In this document: one piece after another, positions 1 to 10,552 of the stretch | Layout of the letters: every line of letters begins with the position of its first letter | Position numbering within the stretch: position 1 is the stretch's first letter | NCBI RefSeq assembly: GCF_022458985.1 | Contig: NC_061789.1 | Coordinates: 20,688,357-20,752,356, forward strand | Direction of reading: 5' to 3' | Length of the DNA stretch: 64,000 nucleotides | DNA from: Mugil cephalus | Lineage: Eukaryota; Chordata; Actinopteri; Mugiliformes; Mugilidae | Translations under genes and position numbers: made by a program | The notes under the pieces: generated by a model | The model's database searches: none | Seen by the model: the letters and a program-made list of their open reading frames with translations, nothing else | What the model was told of the DNA's origin: nothing

Positions 1-3000
1 GCAAAATGGTCAAATGCAAGCAGTGTGACAATTACATCGTGGTCAGTGGGGTTGAGTGTGAGGAGGTGAGGCTTCATATGACCGGAACTGCAGCTCAGGC
101 TAACATGGACAGGACAGGGGTGGTTTTTCTAAGATTATTAATGTCCTCTGTGGTTTTCATGTCACCCGTTCAGTGTGGGCTGGCTTTGCACAGGAAGTGC
201 ATGGAGGTGTGCCAGCTTGAGTGTGAACACGGTAAGGGGACAGTGTTCGGAGTGGATCTCTCTCTGCTGCCACGTGACAGGCCGGACGAAGTGCCCTTTG
301 TGGTGCAGCGCTGCACATCTGAGATAGAAAGCCGTGCGCTCTCTGTCCAGGTATTACTCATATGTTACCTATGGCCTGTCAAGCGTGACAACATTTTGTA
401 TGACACATTTGTAGCAACTTGTCTAAAAAAAAATTTTTAACAAAGGGGGTGTATCGCGTGAGTGGGTCCAAGCCACGCATTCAGAAGATCTGTCAGGCCT
501 TTGAGATGCAGAAGGAGGTGGATCTCACTGATCTCTCGCCGCATGACATTACATCTATCCTTAAGCATTTCTTCAAGGAGGTACATGAGTCTGCTTCATT
601 TGTGCTCGTAGGAACAAGTGTGTGTTGATTCTGGCTGTATGCTTGGGCTAATTACCCCATGCTGTGATCTTTTCCAGCTCCCAGAGCCATTACTTACCTT
701 TGACCTGTACAACGATTTTATCACGGTGGGAAAGACCATTCAGCACCTGAGTGAGAGCGAGCCATCACCAGACACTAACGAGGTTGTGGACATCATTCAC
801 AACCTGCAAAAGATACTAAAGAAACTCCCTCCATATTGCTACACCACTTTGCAGCATGTTATATCCCACCTGCAAAAGTGAGCATGAAACTGGATGACTG
901 ACCTCTATATAACACAGAACGCTTTTCATAGATTACACTTTGCCTGTGCTCTCCTCGAATCTGTCTGTTGTTTGTCTTCACAGAATTGCAGAGAACTGCG
1001 AGAACAAGATGTCCCCTAGCAATTTGGGTATTGTGTTTGGGCCAACGCTATTGCGCCCTCTAGTGTCTACAGACATGTCCATGATAGCCTTGTTGGAGAC
1101 CAGCTACCAGGCTTTACTTATCGAGTTCCTCATCACGCACCATGACAAGGTTTTTGGCGTGAAGAAGAGACCCAGTACACCCCCTCCCCCACCACCCACT
1201 GCGCCTCTTCCAGAGACCCCTCCCAGAGCTTCCTGTCCCCAAGATGGGGTAGTTTACGCAGCCTTGGAACATGAAGCTTCCTCCAGAGAGCGCCCACGCT
1301 CTCTAGAAGTAAGTACCTCAGCGGCACCTAGCTTAAATGTAGTGGTTGTTGAGGTATGCAAGGTAGAATTATACTAAACATTATCAACTAACAGCATTTG
1401 ACAACCACTTCAGTATAAAAAGGAACAGTTGGTTGGCACTCACATGGACAGAGAGAGTAGAGAGTTTGCACTCACCTGTTTTTAAGAGCCTAATCATTTG
1501 GCGCCTTCACCTCCTGTTTATTCACTGAGGATTAATAAACTGAACAGCTTTTGCCTTTCTGCTCTCACTGGATTCTGACCTGCATGATCTTCTTCAAGCT
1601 TTTGTGTGAGCTTTTCTCTGCTATTGCTTATAGCTTTTTTTTCTTTAAAACAAAAAACAAAAACAAAAGTTCATCCCGGTTCAGACTTTTACAGTAGCTT
1701 TACCCAATGGCTTTGGGGCACAAGAGTAAAATTACCTGAGAGTTCAAAATGCCCTCGTATGAAATACTCGGCCAAAGTATTCCTTGTCCCAGCATATAAT
1801 GGAGTGCTGCAGGACTAGATGTGGTCTGTAAACACTTGCTGAGATCCACCACTCAACTTGTGTCATTCCAACAGAGTCGAGCAATCAAGAGAGACTCAAG
1901 CGAGGGTTATATATCTGACAAGTCTTCATCCAATGAGGCAGTGGACCAGCTCAGCCCTGAAGCCAATAAGAGAGCAGGTAGGCGGGACGTAGTGATAGAG
2001 AACTTAGTGACAGACTGTCATCCATTGTGTTCACGCGTGTAGTTTCCTAGGTGTTTTTGGTTTTCAGTTACCAGTATAGAAATAGAAACTAGTCTAGAAG
2101 CTTGTTGTGGCACCTTGTACTTTTGCCATTTTGTCCTTGCGGAGGCCTTGTAGGTTGTCTTCTTTATTTCCTTGCAGGCAGGTGGCTGGTTCCAAACCAC
2201 AGTCACTGAGTAGGAGTGTCCTTACTCACTCCATTTGTTTTCAGAAACAACACTTCTTTTAAGGCTGTGTTGTTCTGTTGTTCTTTGACGTTGTTAGGAT
2301 CTGTCTTAGTGGAATTAAGCAAATGGTGTGTGATTTTAACCACGGAGTTAGTTATGTGATCATTTCACGCGGGTTAGAAATCTTCATCGTCAAATTTTGA
2401 CAACTTCCAACATAATGACATAGTGTTTTTTGGTGACCCGAAAGTCTGAAGCTCTAACTATTCTCTGCTTGCTGTAACTCTTGCTGTCTTTCTAAAACGC
2501 TCTCTTCTCTGTGGCTACAACAGCATGCAGCTTCAGCGCTTCTTATCACAATAGAAGACATACAGGTGCTGGCCAGTAAATTAGAATATCATCAAAAAGT
2601 TGAATTATTTCAGTAATTCCATTCAAAAGGTGAAACTTGTATACTGTATACTTTCCTTCCACACATAGTGATATATTTCAAGTGTTTATTCATTTTCATT
2701 TTTATTATTACAACTGACAGCTAATGAAAACACCAAATTCAGTATCTCAGAAAATTAGAATATTCTGAAAAGGCTCAATATAGAAGACACCTGGTGCCAC
2801 ACTAATCAGCTGATTAACTCAAAACACCTGCAAAGGCCTTTAAAAGGTTCCTCAGTCTTGTTCTGAAGGCTCCACAATCATGGGGAAGACTTCTGACTTA
2901 ACAGTTGTCCAAAAGACGACCATTGACACCTTGTACAAGGAGGGCAAGACACAAAAGTTGATTGCTAAAGAAGCTGGCTGTTCGCAGAGCTCTGTGTCCA

Positions 3001-5014
3001 AGCACATTAACAGACAGGCGAAGGGATGGAAAAAATGTGGTAGAAAAAAGTGTACAAGCTCTAGGGATAACCGCACCCTGCAGAGAATTGTGACGACAAA
3101 CCCATTCAAAAATGTGGGGGAGATCCACAAAGAGTGGACTGCAGCTGGAGTCAGCACTTCAAGAACCACCACGAAGAGACGCATGAAAGACATGGGATTC
3201 AGCTGTCGCATTCCATGTGTCAAGCCACTCTTGAACAAGAAACAGCGTAAGAAGCGTCTCGCCTGGGCCAAGGATAAAAAGGACTGGACTGCTGCTGAGT
3301 GGTCCAAAGTTATGTTTTCTGATGAAAGCAAATTTTGCATTTCCTTTGGAAATCAAGGACCCAGAGTCTGGAGCAAGAGCGGAGAAGCACAGAATCCACG
3401 TTGCATGAGGTCCAGTGTAAAGTTTCCACCGTCAGTGATGGTGTGGGGTGCCATGTCATCTGCCGGTGTTGGCCCACTCTGTTTCCTGAGGTCCAAGGTC
3501 AATGCAGCTGTCTACCAGGAAGTTTTAGAGCACTTCATGCTTCCTGCTGCTGACCAACTTTATGGAGATGCAGATTTCACTTTTCAACAGGACTTGGCAC
3601 CTGCACACAGTGCCAAAACCACCAGTACCTGGTTCAAGGACCATGGTATCCCTGTCCTTGATTGGCCAGTAAACTCGCCTGACCTTAACCCCATAGAAAA
3701 TCTATGGGGTATTGTGAAGCGGAAGATGCAATGCGCTAGACCCAACAATGCAGAGGAGCTGAAGACGACTATCAGAGCAACCTGGGCTCTCATAACACCT
3801 GAGCAGTGCCACAGACTGATCGAGTCCATGCCACGCCGCATTAATGCAGTGATTGAGGCAAAAGGAGCCCCGACTAAGTATTGAGTGCTATACATGCACA
3901 TGCTTTTCATGTTCATTCTTTTCAGTTGGCCAACATTTCTAAAAAAAAACATTTTTTTCATTGGCCTTTTCAATATTCTAATTTTTTGAGATGCCAAATT
4001 TGGAGTTTTCATTAGTTGTCACTTATAAATATCAAAATTAAAAGAAATAAACATTGGAAATACATCGGTCTGTGTGCATTGCATGAATATAATGTACAAA
4101 TTTCACTTTTTGAATGGAATGGATTGGATATTGGATATGATGATGATAATGGATATTCTAATTTACTGGCCAGCACCTGTACAGTACATCCAGGAGAATG
4201 TTCAAGGCATTCAGTAATTTACAGGTTTCTGCTGTTGAGTTTAGGCTCTGGGTTTGCTTAATGTGCCTGAAAACAATGTACATGGAAATACACTTAGTGC
4301 TGTAATCAATGACATTTGTACTGTTTTAATTTTTTTTGTGAATCACATGCCTGTCCTCCCTCTTTTGCATCAGTCCTGGCTATGAGAGGGACGTCAAATG
4401 ATCCTCAGGTTGAGTCGGCTTGGCAACCTACCTCCGATGGAACCCAGCCACACTATCGCTTCACCAGACAGCCAGTGAAGTATTATCGGCATCATAATCC
4501 TGGAACCCGAGTCTTAAACCCAAGTCATGCTGCCAGACAGCCTGTAGCTTCAACGAGGGGCCATACCCGGAGTGCAGACAGCAGTGGCAGCTCCTCTCCA
4601 GAGCCAGGGACACAGAGACTTTCCCAAAACTTAGATGTCCACTATGAAAACAGTTGCCGGCCACACCAGGTCGGCACTGCTTCAGACCATGTAGGGGATG
4701 TCCCAGTAAGGCCCCGTGAGGTTGTGCAGTACATGCTGGGACTAGACTCAGCATATACATCACTGGTAACAGTAACATCAAGTACACACCGACAATTAAA
4801 CCAAGAGGAAGCAGCAGGGTACCAGCCTGACCAGAACGTAAATAACCAACTGCATGATAATCAACAATCTGGTTCTGGACATAGTCATTCTGTGTGTCAG
4901 TCACCAAAGACAATGGCTTCTGATCACAGCCTGATATCACCAGCTCAAAAGATCCTGTCTGGCCTGAAGCTGAGGCGCAGCCACTCAGGGAAGGACGAGC
5001 AGCTATTTGTCTGA
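1..5014 (+). CDS. gmip: GMIP-like Rho GTPase-activating protein, 3' part (7 exons, 5' end outside window)
   Basis: Exons: 1-65, 174-350, 446-580, 678-877, 984-1308, 1875-1977 and 4374-5014. All have GT/AG borders and compatible phases, giving 547 residues before TGA. The first two exons encode the end of a C1 zinc-binding domain (CKQC, CEEC, HRKC). This runs into a complete RhoGAP domain: GVDLSLLPRD, the arginine finger in GVYRVSG at the start of exon 3, LPEPLL, and ENKMSPSNLGIVFGPTLLRP. A proline-rich, serine-rich tail follows. RhoGAP domains speed GTP hydrolysis on Rho-type GTPases at the membrane or cytoskeleton. C1 followed by RhoGAP is shared by GMIP, ARHGAP29 and ARHGAP45. GMIP is favoured by the neighbouring atp13a1 and pbx4 (as on human 19p13.11) and by an RQPVKY motif in the tail that I recall in human GMIP. 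The N-terminal F-BAR part lies upstream. The last intron is enlarged by a Tc1 insertion. Confidence 0.92.
2561..4181 (+). mobile_element. Complete Tc1/mariner transposon with long terminal inverted repeats
   Basis: The element lies in the last gmip intron, in the same orientation as the gene. It starts CAGGTGCTGGCCAGTAAATT at 2563 and ends with the reverse complement at 4179. It is flanked by TA at 2561-2562 and 4180-4181, the usual Tc1 target-site duplication. The inverted repeats are long: similarity between arms extends over roughly 210 bp (about 2563-2775 and 3963-4179). The outer 30 bp match perfectly and the inner parts carry mismatches and small indels. The right arm has a short GGATAT/GATGAT-rich stretch (about 4125-4157) absent from the left, probably slippage. 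One uninterrupted transposase gene lies between the arms. Structure is complete, but arm divergence shows it is not brand new. Confidence 0.97.
2880..3884 (+). CDS. Tc1-type DD34E transposase, intact 334-residue frame
   Basis: This is a cut-and-paste transposase that binds the terminal repeats and inserts at TA. The N-terminal third (MGKTSDLTV onward) has the paired helix-turn-helix DNA-binding layout of Tc1 proteins, including GCSQSSVSKHI. The catalytic triad is complete: D148 in FSDESKF, D238 in FQQDLAPAH and E273 in SPDLNPIENLW. There are 34 residues between the last two, the Tc1 DD34E signature. The length is close to the usual 340 or so residues, there are no stops or frameshifts, and the start ATG is the first in the frame. 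The reading frame alone gives no reason to call it dead, but activity cannot be judged from sequence. Confidence 0.95.
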   Translation: MGKTSDLTVVQKTTIDTLYKEGKTQKLIAKEAGCSQSSVSKHINRQAKGWKKCGRKKCTSSRDNRTLQRIVTTNPFKNVGEIHKEWTAAGVSTSRTTTKRRMKDMGFSCRIPCVKPLLNKKQRKKRLAWAKDKKDWTAAEWSKVMFSDESKFCISFGNQGPRVWSKSGEAQNPRCMRSSVKFPPSVMVWGAMSSAGVGPLCFLRSKVNAAVYQEVLEHFMLPAADQLYGDADFTFQQDLAPAHSAKTTSTWFKDHGIPVLDWPVNSPDLNPIENLWGIVKRKMQCARPNNAEELKTTIRATWALITPEQCHRLIESMPRRINAVIEAKGAPTKY

Positions 5015-5110
5015 GGAAAGAGAAAACTCTCTAGAATGTTTACTGGAATGCACTCATTACACTCTGTATAAACAACAGTTAGTATTATCTGCACTCACGA
5101 AGTTATCATA

Positions 5111-5116
5111 AATAAA
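5111..5116 (+). terminator. Probable gmip poly(A) signal AATAAA
   Basis: The canonical hexamer lies about 95 bases after the gmip stop codon in AT-rich sequence. Other AATAAA copies occur further on (about 5688 and 5896), so the main cleavage site is uncertain. Confidence 0.55.
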
Positions 5117-6039
5117 ATGCTCAAATATTTAATGCATAAATGTCACCAAACTGTAAAATGTTTCAAACTAACGAAGGAAACATGGATAGTACATAGTACA
5201 GGCCTGGTGCTTACTTGGATGCCATAGCCCTATTACCACTTGATCCTCTTTTAGATTTAGATCTATTGACCACCCAGCTATCTAATACCAAGACCAGACA
5301 AGGAAAGTTCATGTATTAAACTGCTTGTACATTTTAACAAAACAAACAGGTGACAGGAGAAGGCTGGGAGATATAAACTAGCAATTAACCTAAGTATTAT
5401 AGTGTTCACAAATATCAAAATTAAAATTCCTGTTTGCAAAATGCATTGTCATCAGGTGTTCAAGTGTTCTATTTGTAATGTAAAATAGTTTGCATTTGTT
5501 GTGTTTTGTGTGTGTGTGTGTTTTATATCCTCCAGATGTAAAGTATTGTAGAACAGAAAAATGTACTTTTCAATGATGTCACAGTTAAAACGTCGTTTTC
5601 TTAGTTTAACGTACCTTTCCTGTTTTAACACAAGAGGGCGATCTTCTATCAGTGTGACAAAACATGCAGACACAATAGTAGAATGGCAATAAACAGTTTA
5701 TTTGTCATTACAGTACTATGATTTAACATGAAACATTTCCAAGCTTCTTCGTACCTGAACCTCTTGCGGGGTGAAGTGGGGAAACCTTTCCTGGTGTCTG
5801 TGGCGTTGTGGTGATATGTAAGTGCCATCATCATCATGTTCATTAGCCTTTGTTCTTTTGATATTTCCCACCATAATCAGACAGTTTAAGAATGTAATAA
5901 ATAGTAGTGTTCCAATGTGAAGGGGAATTAATATATCGCCGCAAGTTGTTTCACCTCTCAGAATGCGCATTTTTAAGTCTACGTCTAACCTTGAACACAA
6001 ATGCAAGACATCCCCCCCCCCCCCCATCTGAGTTATCAA
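5117..6039. other. Intergenic region gmip to lmx1al, no gene recognised
   Basis: AT-rich sequence with a short TG run (5507-5520) and a 15-base C run near 6010-6024. A minus-strand open frame (5716-6039) with one hydrophobic stretch was inspected and not recognised as any family. No RNA gene is apparent. Confidence 0.5.
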
Positions 6040-6365
6040 TAGGCTGCATTATCGCTCATCTTCCCTCATCATCTTCCGCACCTTCTCCCTCCCTCCTTGT
6101 CTGTCCATCTCCTCCCTCTGCGCCTTTTTACGCACAAAACAAGTCAGAGCGCACACACGGCTGCCGGAGAAAACGGGAGAGACACAGACGGTTCTTTGGG
6201 TCATCAATGCATTTTGGATTTTGACCGTAAGCAACATGCGCGCCACACTGTGAGACACAGGTGGACAATCTGTATTCGCGTCTGTTTATTTAGCAGCCCA
6301 AAGTTTCCCCAGCTTTTAATGTTGCCAACCGAGATTTCAGGAGGAGTGTGTTTCACCTCAAGGTA
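6040..6365 (+). promoter_or_regulatory. Candidate lmx1al promoter / non-coding first exon
   Basis: This stretch has more G, C and CpG than the DNA around it, including GCGCACACACGG, CGGAGAAAACGGGAG and CATGCGCGCC. It ends in TCACCTCAAG followed by GTAGGA, which fits a splice donor near 6362. A good acceptor (polypyrimidine then TCTCTCTAG) lies at about 8216, just before the lmx1al start codon. A spliced 5' untranslated exon here is therefore plausible. This is inference from composition and splice-site shape only; a TSS was not identified. Confidence 0.35.
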
Positions 6366-8193
6366 GGACTTGGCAGAACAAGAACAGGTTGTCAGTGAAA
6401 GCAACCCTCTGATTTCCAGATAACTGCGCTGCTTGAATTGTTTTATGTTTCCTATTCCAGCTGTGGCGCTTGCACATGTTTAGTTATTTTCTGTAAAGAG
6501 TATTGATCTTCGCTTAGATTTCTCGATACAAACAAGTAAAATATCAACGATGATGTATAAAAAAAACCACTTTCATTGCGTTTTTCTCCTTTATTCCGTG
6601 TCAGCTTTGCAGCTTTGTGGTATGTTATTTATGTTGGATGATTATAACTAATTAACATATTTCAACGATTCTTATGAGTGGACCAAGGACATACAGGTGC
6701 TAGAGTAAAACAGACGTAATGCATAAGAACTTTGTCAGTTTTATTTATTTATTTATTTTTGTGTATGATTTTGTTTTCATTTATATTTGAGCACGAGGTG
6801 AAAGCGGATTTTCAACAGCAATTAAACTAAACTATCATGAAAAAAGGACTGCTTGTTATAATTTGGCTGATCATTACATCCAATCTGAGAAATGGTTCTT
6901 GATATTCCTTCCTTAACTGTGCGCTTTGACGTCAACTGTAAAGAAGTTATTGATCCTCACGGTGACTAAAATGAAAGTAAAGTATTTCCTTTAATTGTAG
7001 CTCCAGGTAACTTGCAGTAAATTTGATTAAAATATATTTCTTTACTTTTTTTTTATCAACAGGCTGTTAAGGTGCTGAAGTCAGAATGTGATTGTTGGTG
7101 CATTACGCAAATATGTCATTAATGTATTCAAGCTGCTATTAGGAAAAATGCCAAATCAGATTAGTTGTATCTACATAATTAAGTTGTTTTATTGATTGCT
7201 TAATTTCCTGTCACCATTAGAACGTTTTATATGTTTACAGTATTTTACAGGTTCAGCCTACAGGCCGCCCAGATGTAAAATGAAGGACCCAGAAGGACAG
7301 AACAACAATAAAAATTAAATACCCAAATGATATTATCCAATTGTAGTTAAAACTATTGGATATTGGGATATTAGTGCGCACTACACAAAACTGTTACTGG
7401 CTGGTGAGAGAGGTGCTGGCTGCCTGAAGCATAATAATAATAATATTCTTATGATTATTAATAATAATAGTAATAATATTTCGCCGAGTTTCCACAGCCA
7501 ATTTATTTTTTCTCTGAATCTGTCGATCTTTCATATAATTCTGCGGGATAAAATTCCGTCTGCGTCTTTTAATATTTCCCAACTTGTTCCTCACTGCTTT
7601 AATTGAGCAACCGAAATAACCTGGAGTAATTAGATTCAGCATATTACAATTATACAACGCAATTTTTAGAAGACGAAGACACTTTTTCATAATTGTAAAC
7701 AAAAGGTGCTAGAATTTCTTTTCTTTTTTTTTTAGATACAAAAGCAAAGACCAATGTATTTTTTGTTTGCATAAGTTACTGGCATGCTCACAATTTCATA
7801 CCGTGCTTATTTTTAAAACAATTTAAGCATTCGTTTAATAATTATTTTTCAGTCACATTTTAAGACTAGAGCACGCTTTAAAAAAACAGCTGACTAGACG
7901 TACGGCTTTAAATGTAGCCTCGCATGTAGTCTGTACTAATTTTTAACTCCCATGCGTAAAATAATTTGTGCAATTTTCTACGTTTACTTTAGTTTATCGT
8001 CATTATTTCTGCGGCGAGTAACTTAAATTAAATCAAAACTCGTCTAAAGGAAGTCTAATTTAGAAAATGTCGCACAAAAAAACAATTGCTTTTCATAATG
8101 AGTCTGCAACCTCACGTCTACGTTTGTTTTACCAGTTTCCCTCATTTTCAGGCGTACATACTGACACGGCTCCATTGATTTCTTAGGCCAGAA
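6366..8193. other. Presumed lmx1al 5' intron, no gene seen
   Basis: AT-rich DNA with ATT/AATAAT runs (7431-7480) and several homeodomain-like TAAT motifs. No open frame in it resembles a known protein on either strand. Confidence 0.4.
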
Positions 8194-8244
8194 ATGGTGC
8201 ATTTGTGTCTCTCTAGCAATCACACTGAGGGAAGAAGAGAAGGC

Positions 8245-8426
8245 ATGAAAACAGAGGAGAGCCAGCAGTCCTGTCTGCAGCAGCCTCCATCCTCCACGCC
8301 TTTTGGTGAGTGTAAGCTGTTGCGTTATGGCGTTAAAGATCGTGTGAAGCCAACACAGATATGATCATCTTAGGACAGACCAATCATTTTTGAATTCCAT
8401 CAGGTCCAAATATTAACTACATATAG

Positions 8427-8484
<58 letters not shown>

Positions 8485-10516
8485 CTCCATAACTAAAAAT
8501 ATAAGTATACGAGTGAACATCGCAATGATTATTACTAAAATATGTTAACTTATTACCTGCGAAAGATTATCATGAGGATTTCACAGTTGCGCCTACAGGG
8601 GAGAAAATACAAATAAGCGTTTAATTTACAATAGCCAACCTTAAATAAATCATATAGCTTATGTTACTGTGACATAAACTTAAAATCACGTAATTATCAG
8701 AAGATATAAAAACATATCCTGCATCCTAAAAAAAAGTGAAGGTCACACGTAACTTATTAGCCACATTAAATCATTTTTTAAATATTTCACACAAAGGGTT
8801 TGACATGATATTTTGCCTTTTAAGTATTAACATAGTTTTCATTTTTTTCCCCCATGTGGCATGTGGGGCTAGGCAAGAGCAGCTGTTCTGTGGCAGATGA
8901 CATATAACATAAGTACACATTTGCCCATTGTTAATTAAAAAAAAAAATAAAGTAAAAAAAAAAACACTAGTTAAACAGTTCTACGTCACAGATGGTTTAG
9001 TGGAGAGACATTTTGAAGGAGTCGTATTTTTTATGTTAGGTTGGTGCTATGCTGCAGAGACCTGGAGGTTGTGAATGCAGTACTATGGCAGTTTGGCCCG
9101 GTCTCTATCCCTCTATAATCACCGGTGTCAAACATATTGCCCGCGGGCCAATAGTGGCCCACCAGAGGGTCTAATCTGGCCCGCAGCATGAATTTGTAAG
9201 AATTACCTAAAAACCTTCCATTTAAATGAAAATAACTGCTATTCCTTATTTGTCCAGTGAGACCCAGCTGAAAGCAATGTGCCCAAATTGCACTTATTTT
9301 TGTTAAGATTTTTTTTTTTAATTATATTTTATTAAATGTAAACATTTTCAATGACAAAAGTCTAGAGTTGTCGTTACTTACAGGTTATTACTCTGTTATG
9401 TTACTGGTCCGGCCTGCTTGAGATCAAATTGTGCTGAATGTGGCCCCCGAACTAAAATGAGTTTGACACCCTTCTCCACGCACTGATATGCCCCCTTCAG
9501 GTCCAGAGTACAGAGGAGGGGGGGAGGTGTGTGCGGGCTGCGAGTCTCCCATCGCCGACCGCTTCCTGCTGCGCGTCAACGAGCGTTCCTGGCACGAGAC
9601 CTGCGTCAAGTGCGCCGTGTGTTTGAGCGCGCTCACCGGGACCTGTTACTGCAGGGATCGCCTGCTCTACTGCAAGCACGACTATGAAAAGTAAGAAACA
9701 CACACACTGTAATAATTTTACTGGCAGTTAATTACATGGATTTTGGTAGGGAAGCATTTACTGGCCTACAAGTCTTTATCTCATACTGAAAATATTTTGG
9801 CAAACTATAAAAATGCAGTCTTACAATAATGGAAAAATTCAAGTATATGACTCAGATTATACTTCCAGTGATAGTGACAAATTTGAAAATGCAGGTGTTT
9901 ATTTATTGTATGGATAATGGTGTTAGTGGTCACACCCAGTCTCCTGTTTGCAGACTAGGAAGAAGCCACCTTCAAAGAGGTCTCTTCACTCTTGATAGTA
10001 CCATTACAGTTTGCAAGGTCATATGCGCAACTTGTAGCGTCAACACACACCAAAACTGACCTCTGATTAGTTCATTAGTCAAATAAAACTTGTTCAGAAA
10101 CTGTTGAGGAATAGCCTGAGTCTGACACCGATTCAAAATGTTAAAAGTACCCACAGAATTTCCTATTTAAACCTCTGAGAACTTAAGAAGCTACTCAGAT
10201 GAGTGGCAAAATGTCTTCTCTAAACTCTACAAGTCCTGTTGCCTTTTTTTAAACACACTTTGGATTACCATCACCCGGATGACTGAGAACCTTCACAGAC
10301 ATATTAATAGTAATACAGTATGTGGCAAAAGTGCCTACCAGTGGGAGTGGGTATGAATCTGCTTACTTTTACTGACATTTTGCCAATACCCTCAAATACT
10401 GGCTTTTAGTATTTTACATTGTAGGTTATGGTACCAACGTGATATTTGATAGAATGAGGTTGTCTTACAGATATACCTGAAATCAAGTGCTACTCCCTTC
10501 AGGATATGGATAACAT

Positions 10517-10552
<36 letters not shown>

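Noticed and set aside
2852-3340. 162-residue open frame on the minus strand with hydrophobic stretches
   Set aside because: It is the antisense shadow of the Tc1 transposase gene and has no independent support.
1-5014. Assignment of the first gene to ARHGAP29 or ARHGAP45 in place of GMIP
   Set aside because: The C1-RhoGAP part alone cannot exclude these, but linkage to atp13a1 and pbx4 and the RQPVKY tail motif favour GMIP.
5716-6039. 107-residue minus-strand open frame with one hydrophobic segment (LLFITFLNCLIMV)
   Set aside because: It starts in a C/G homopolymer region, matches no family I know, and no flanking exons could be joined to it.
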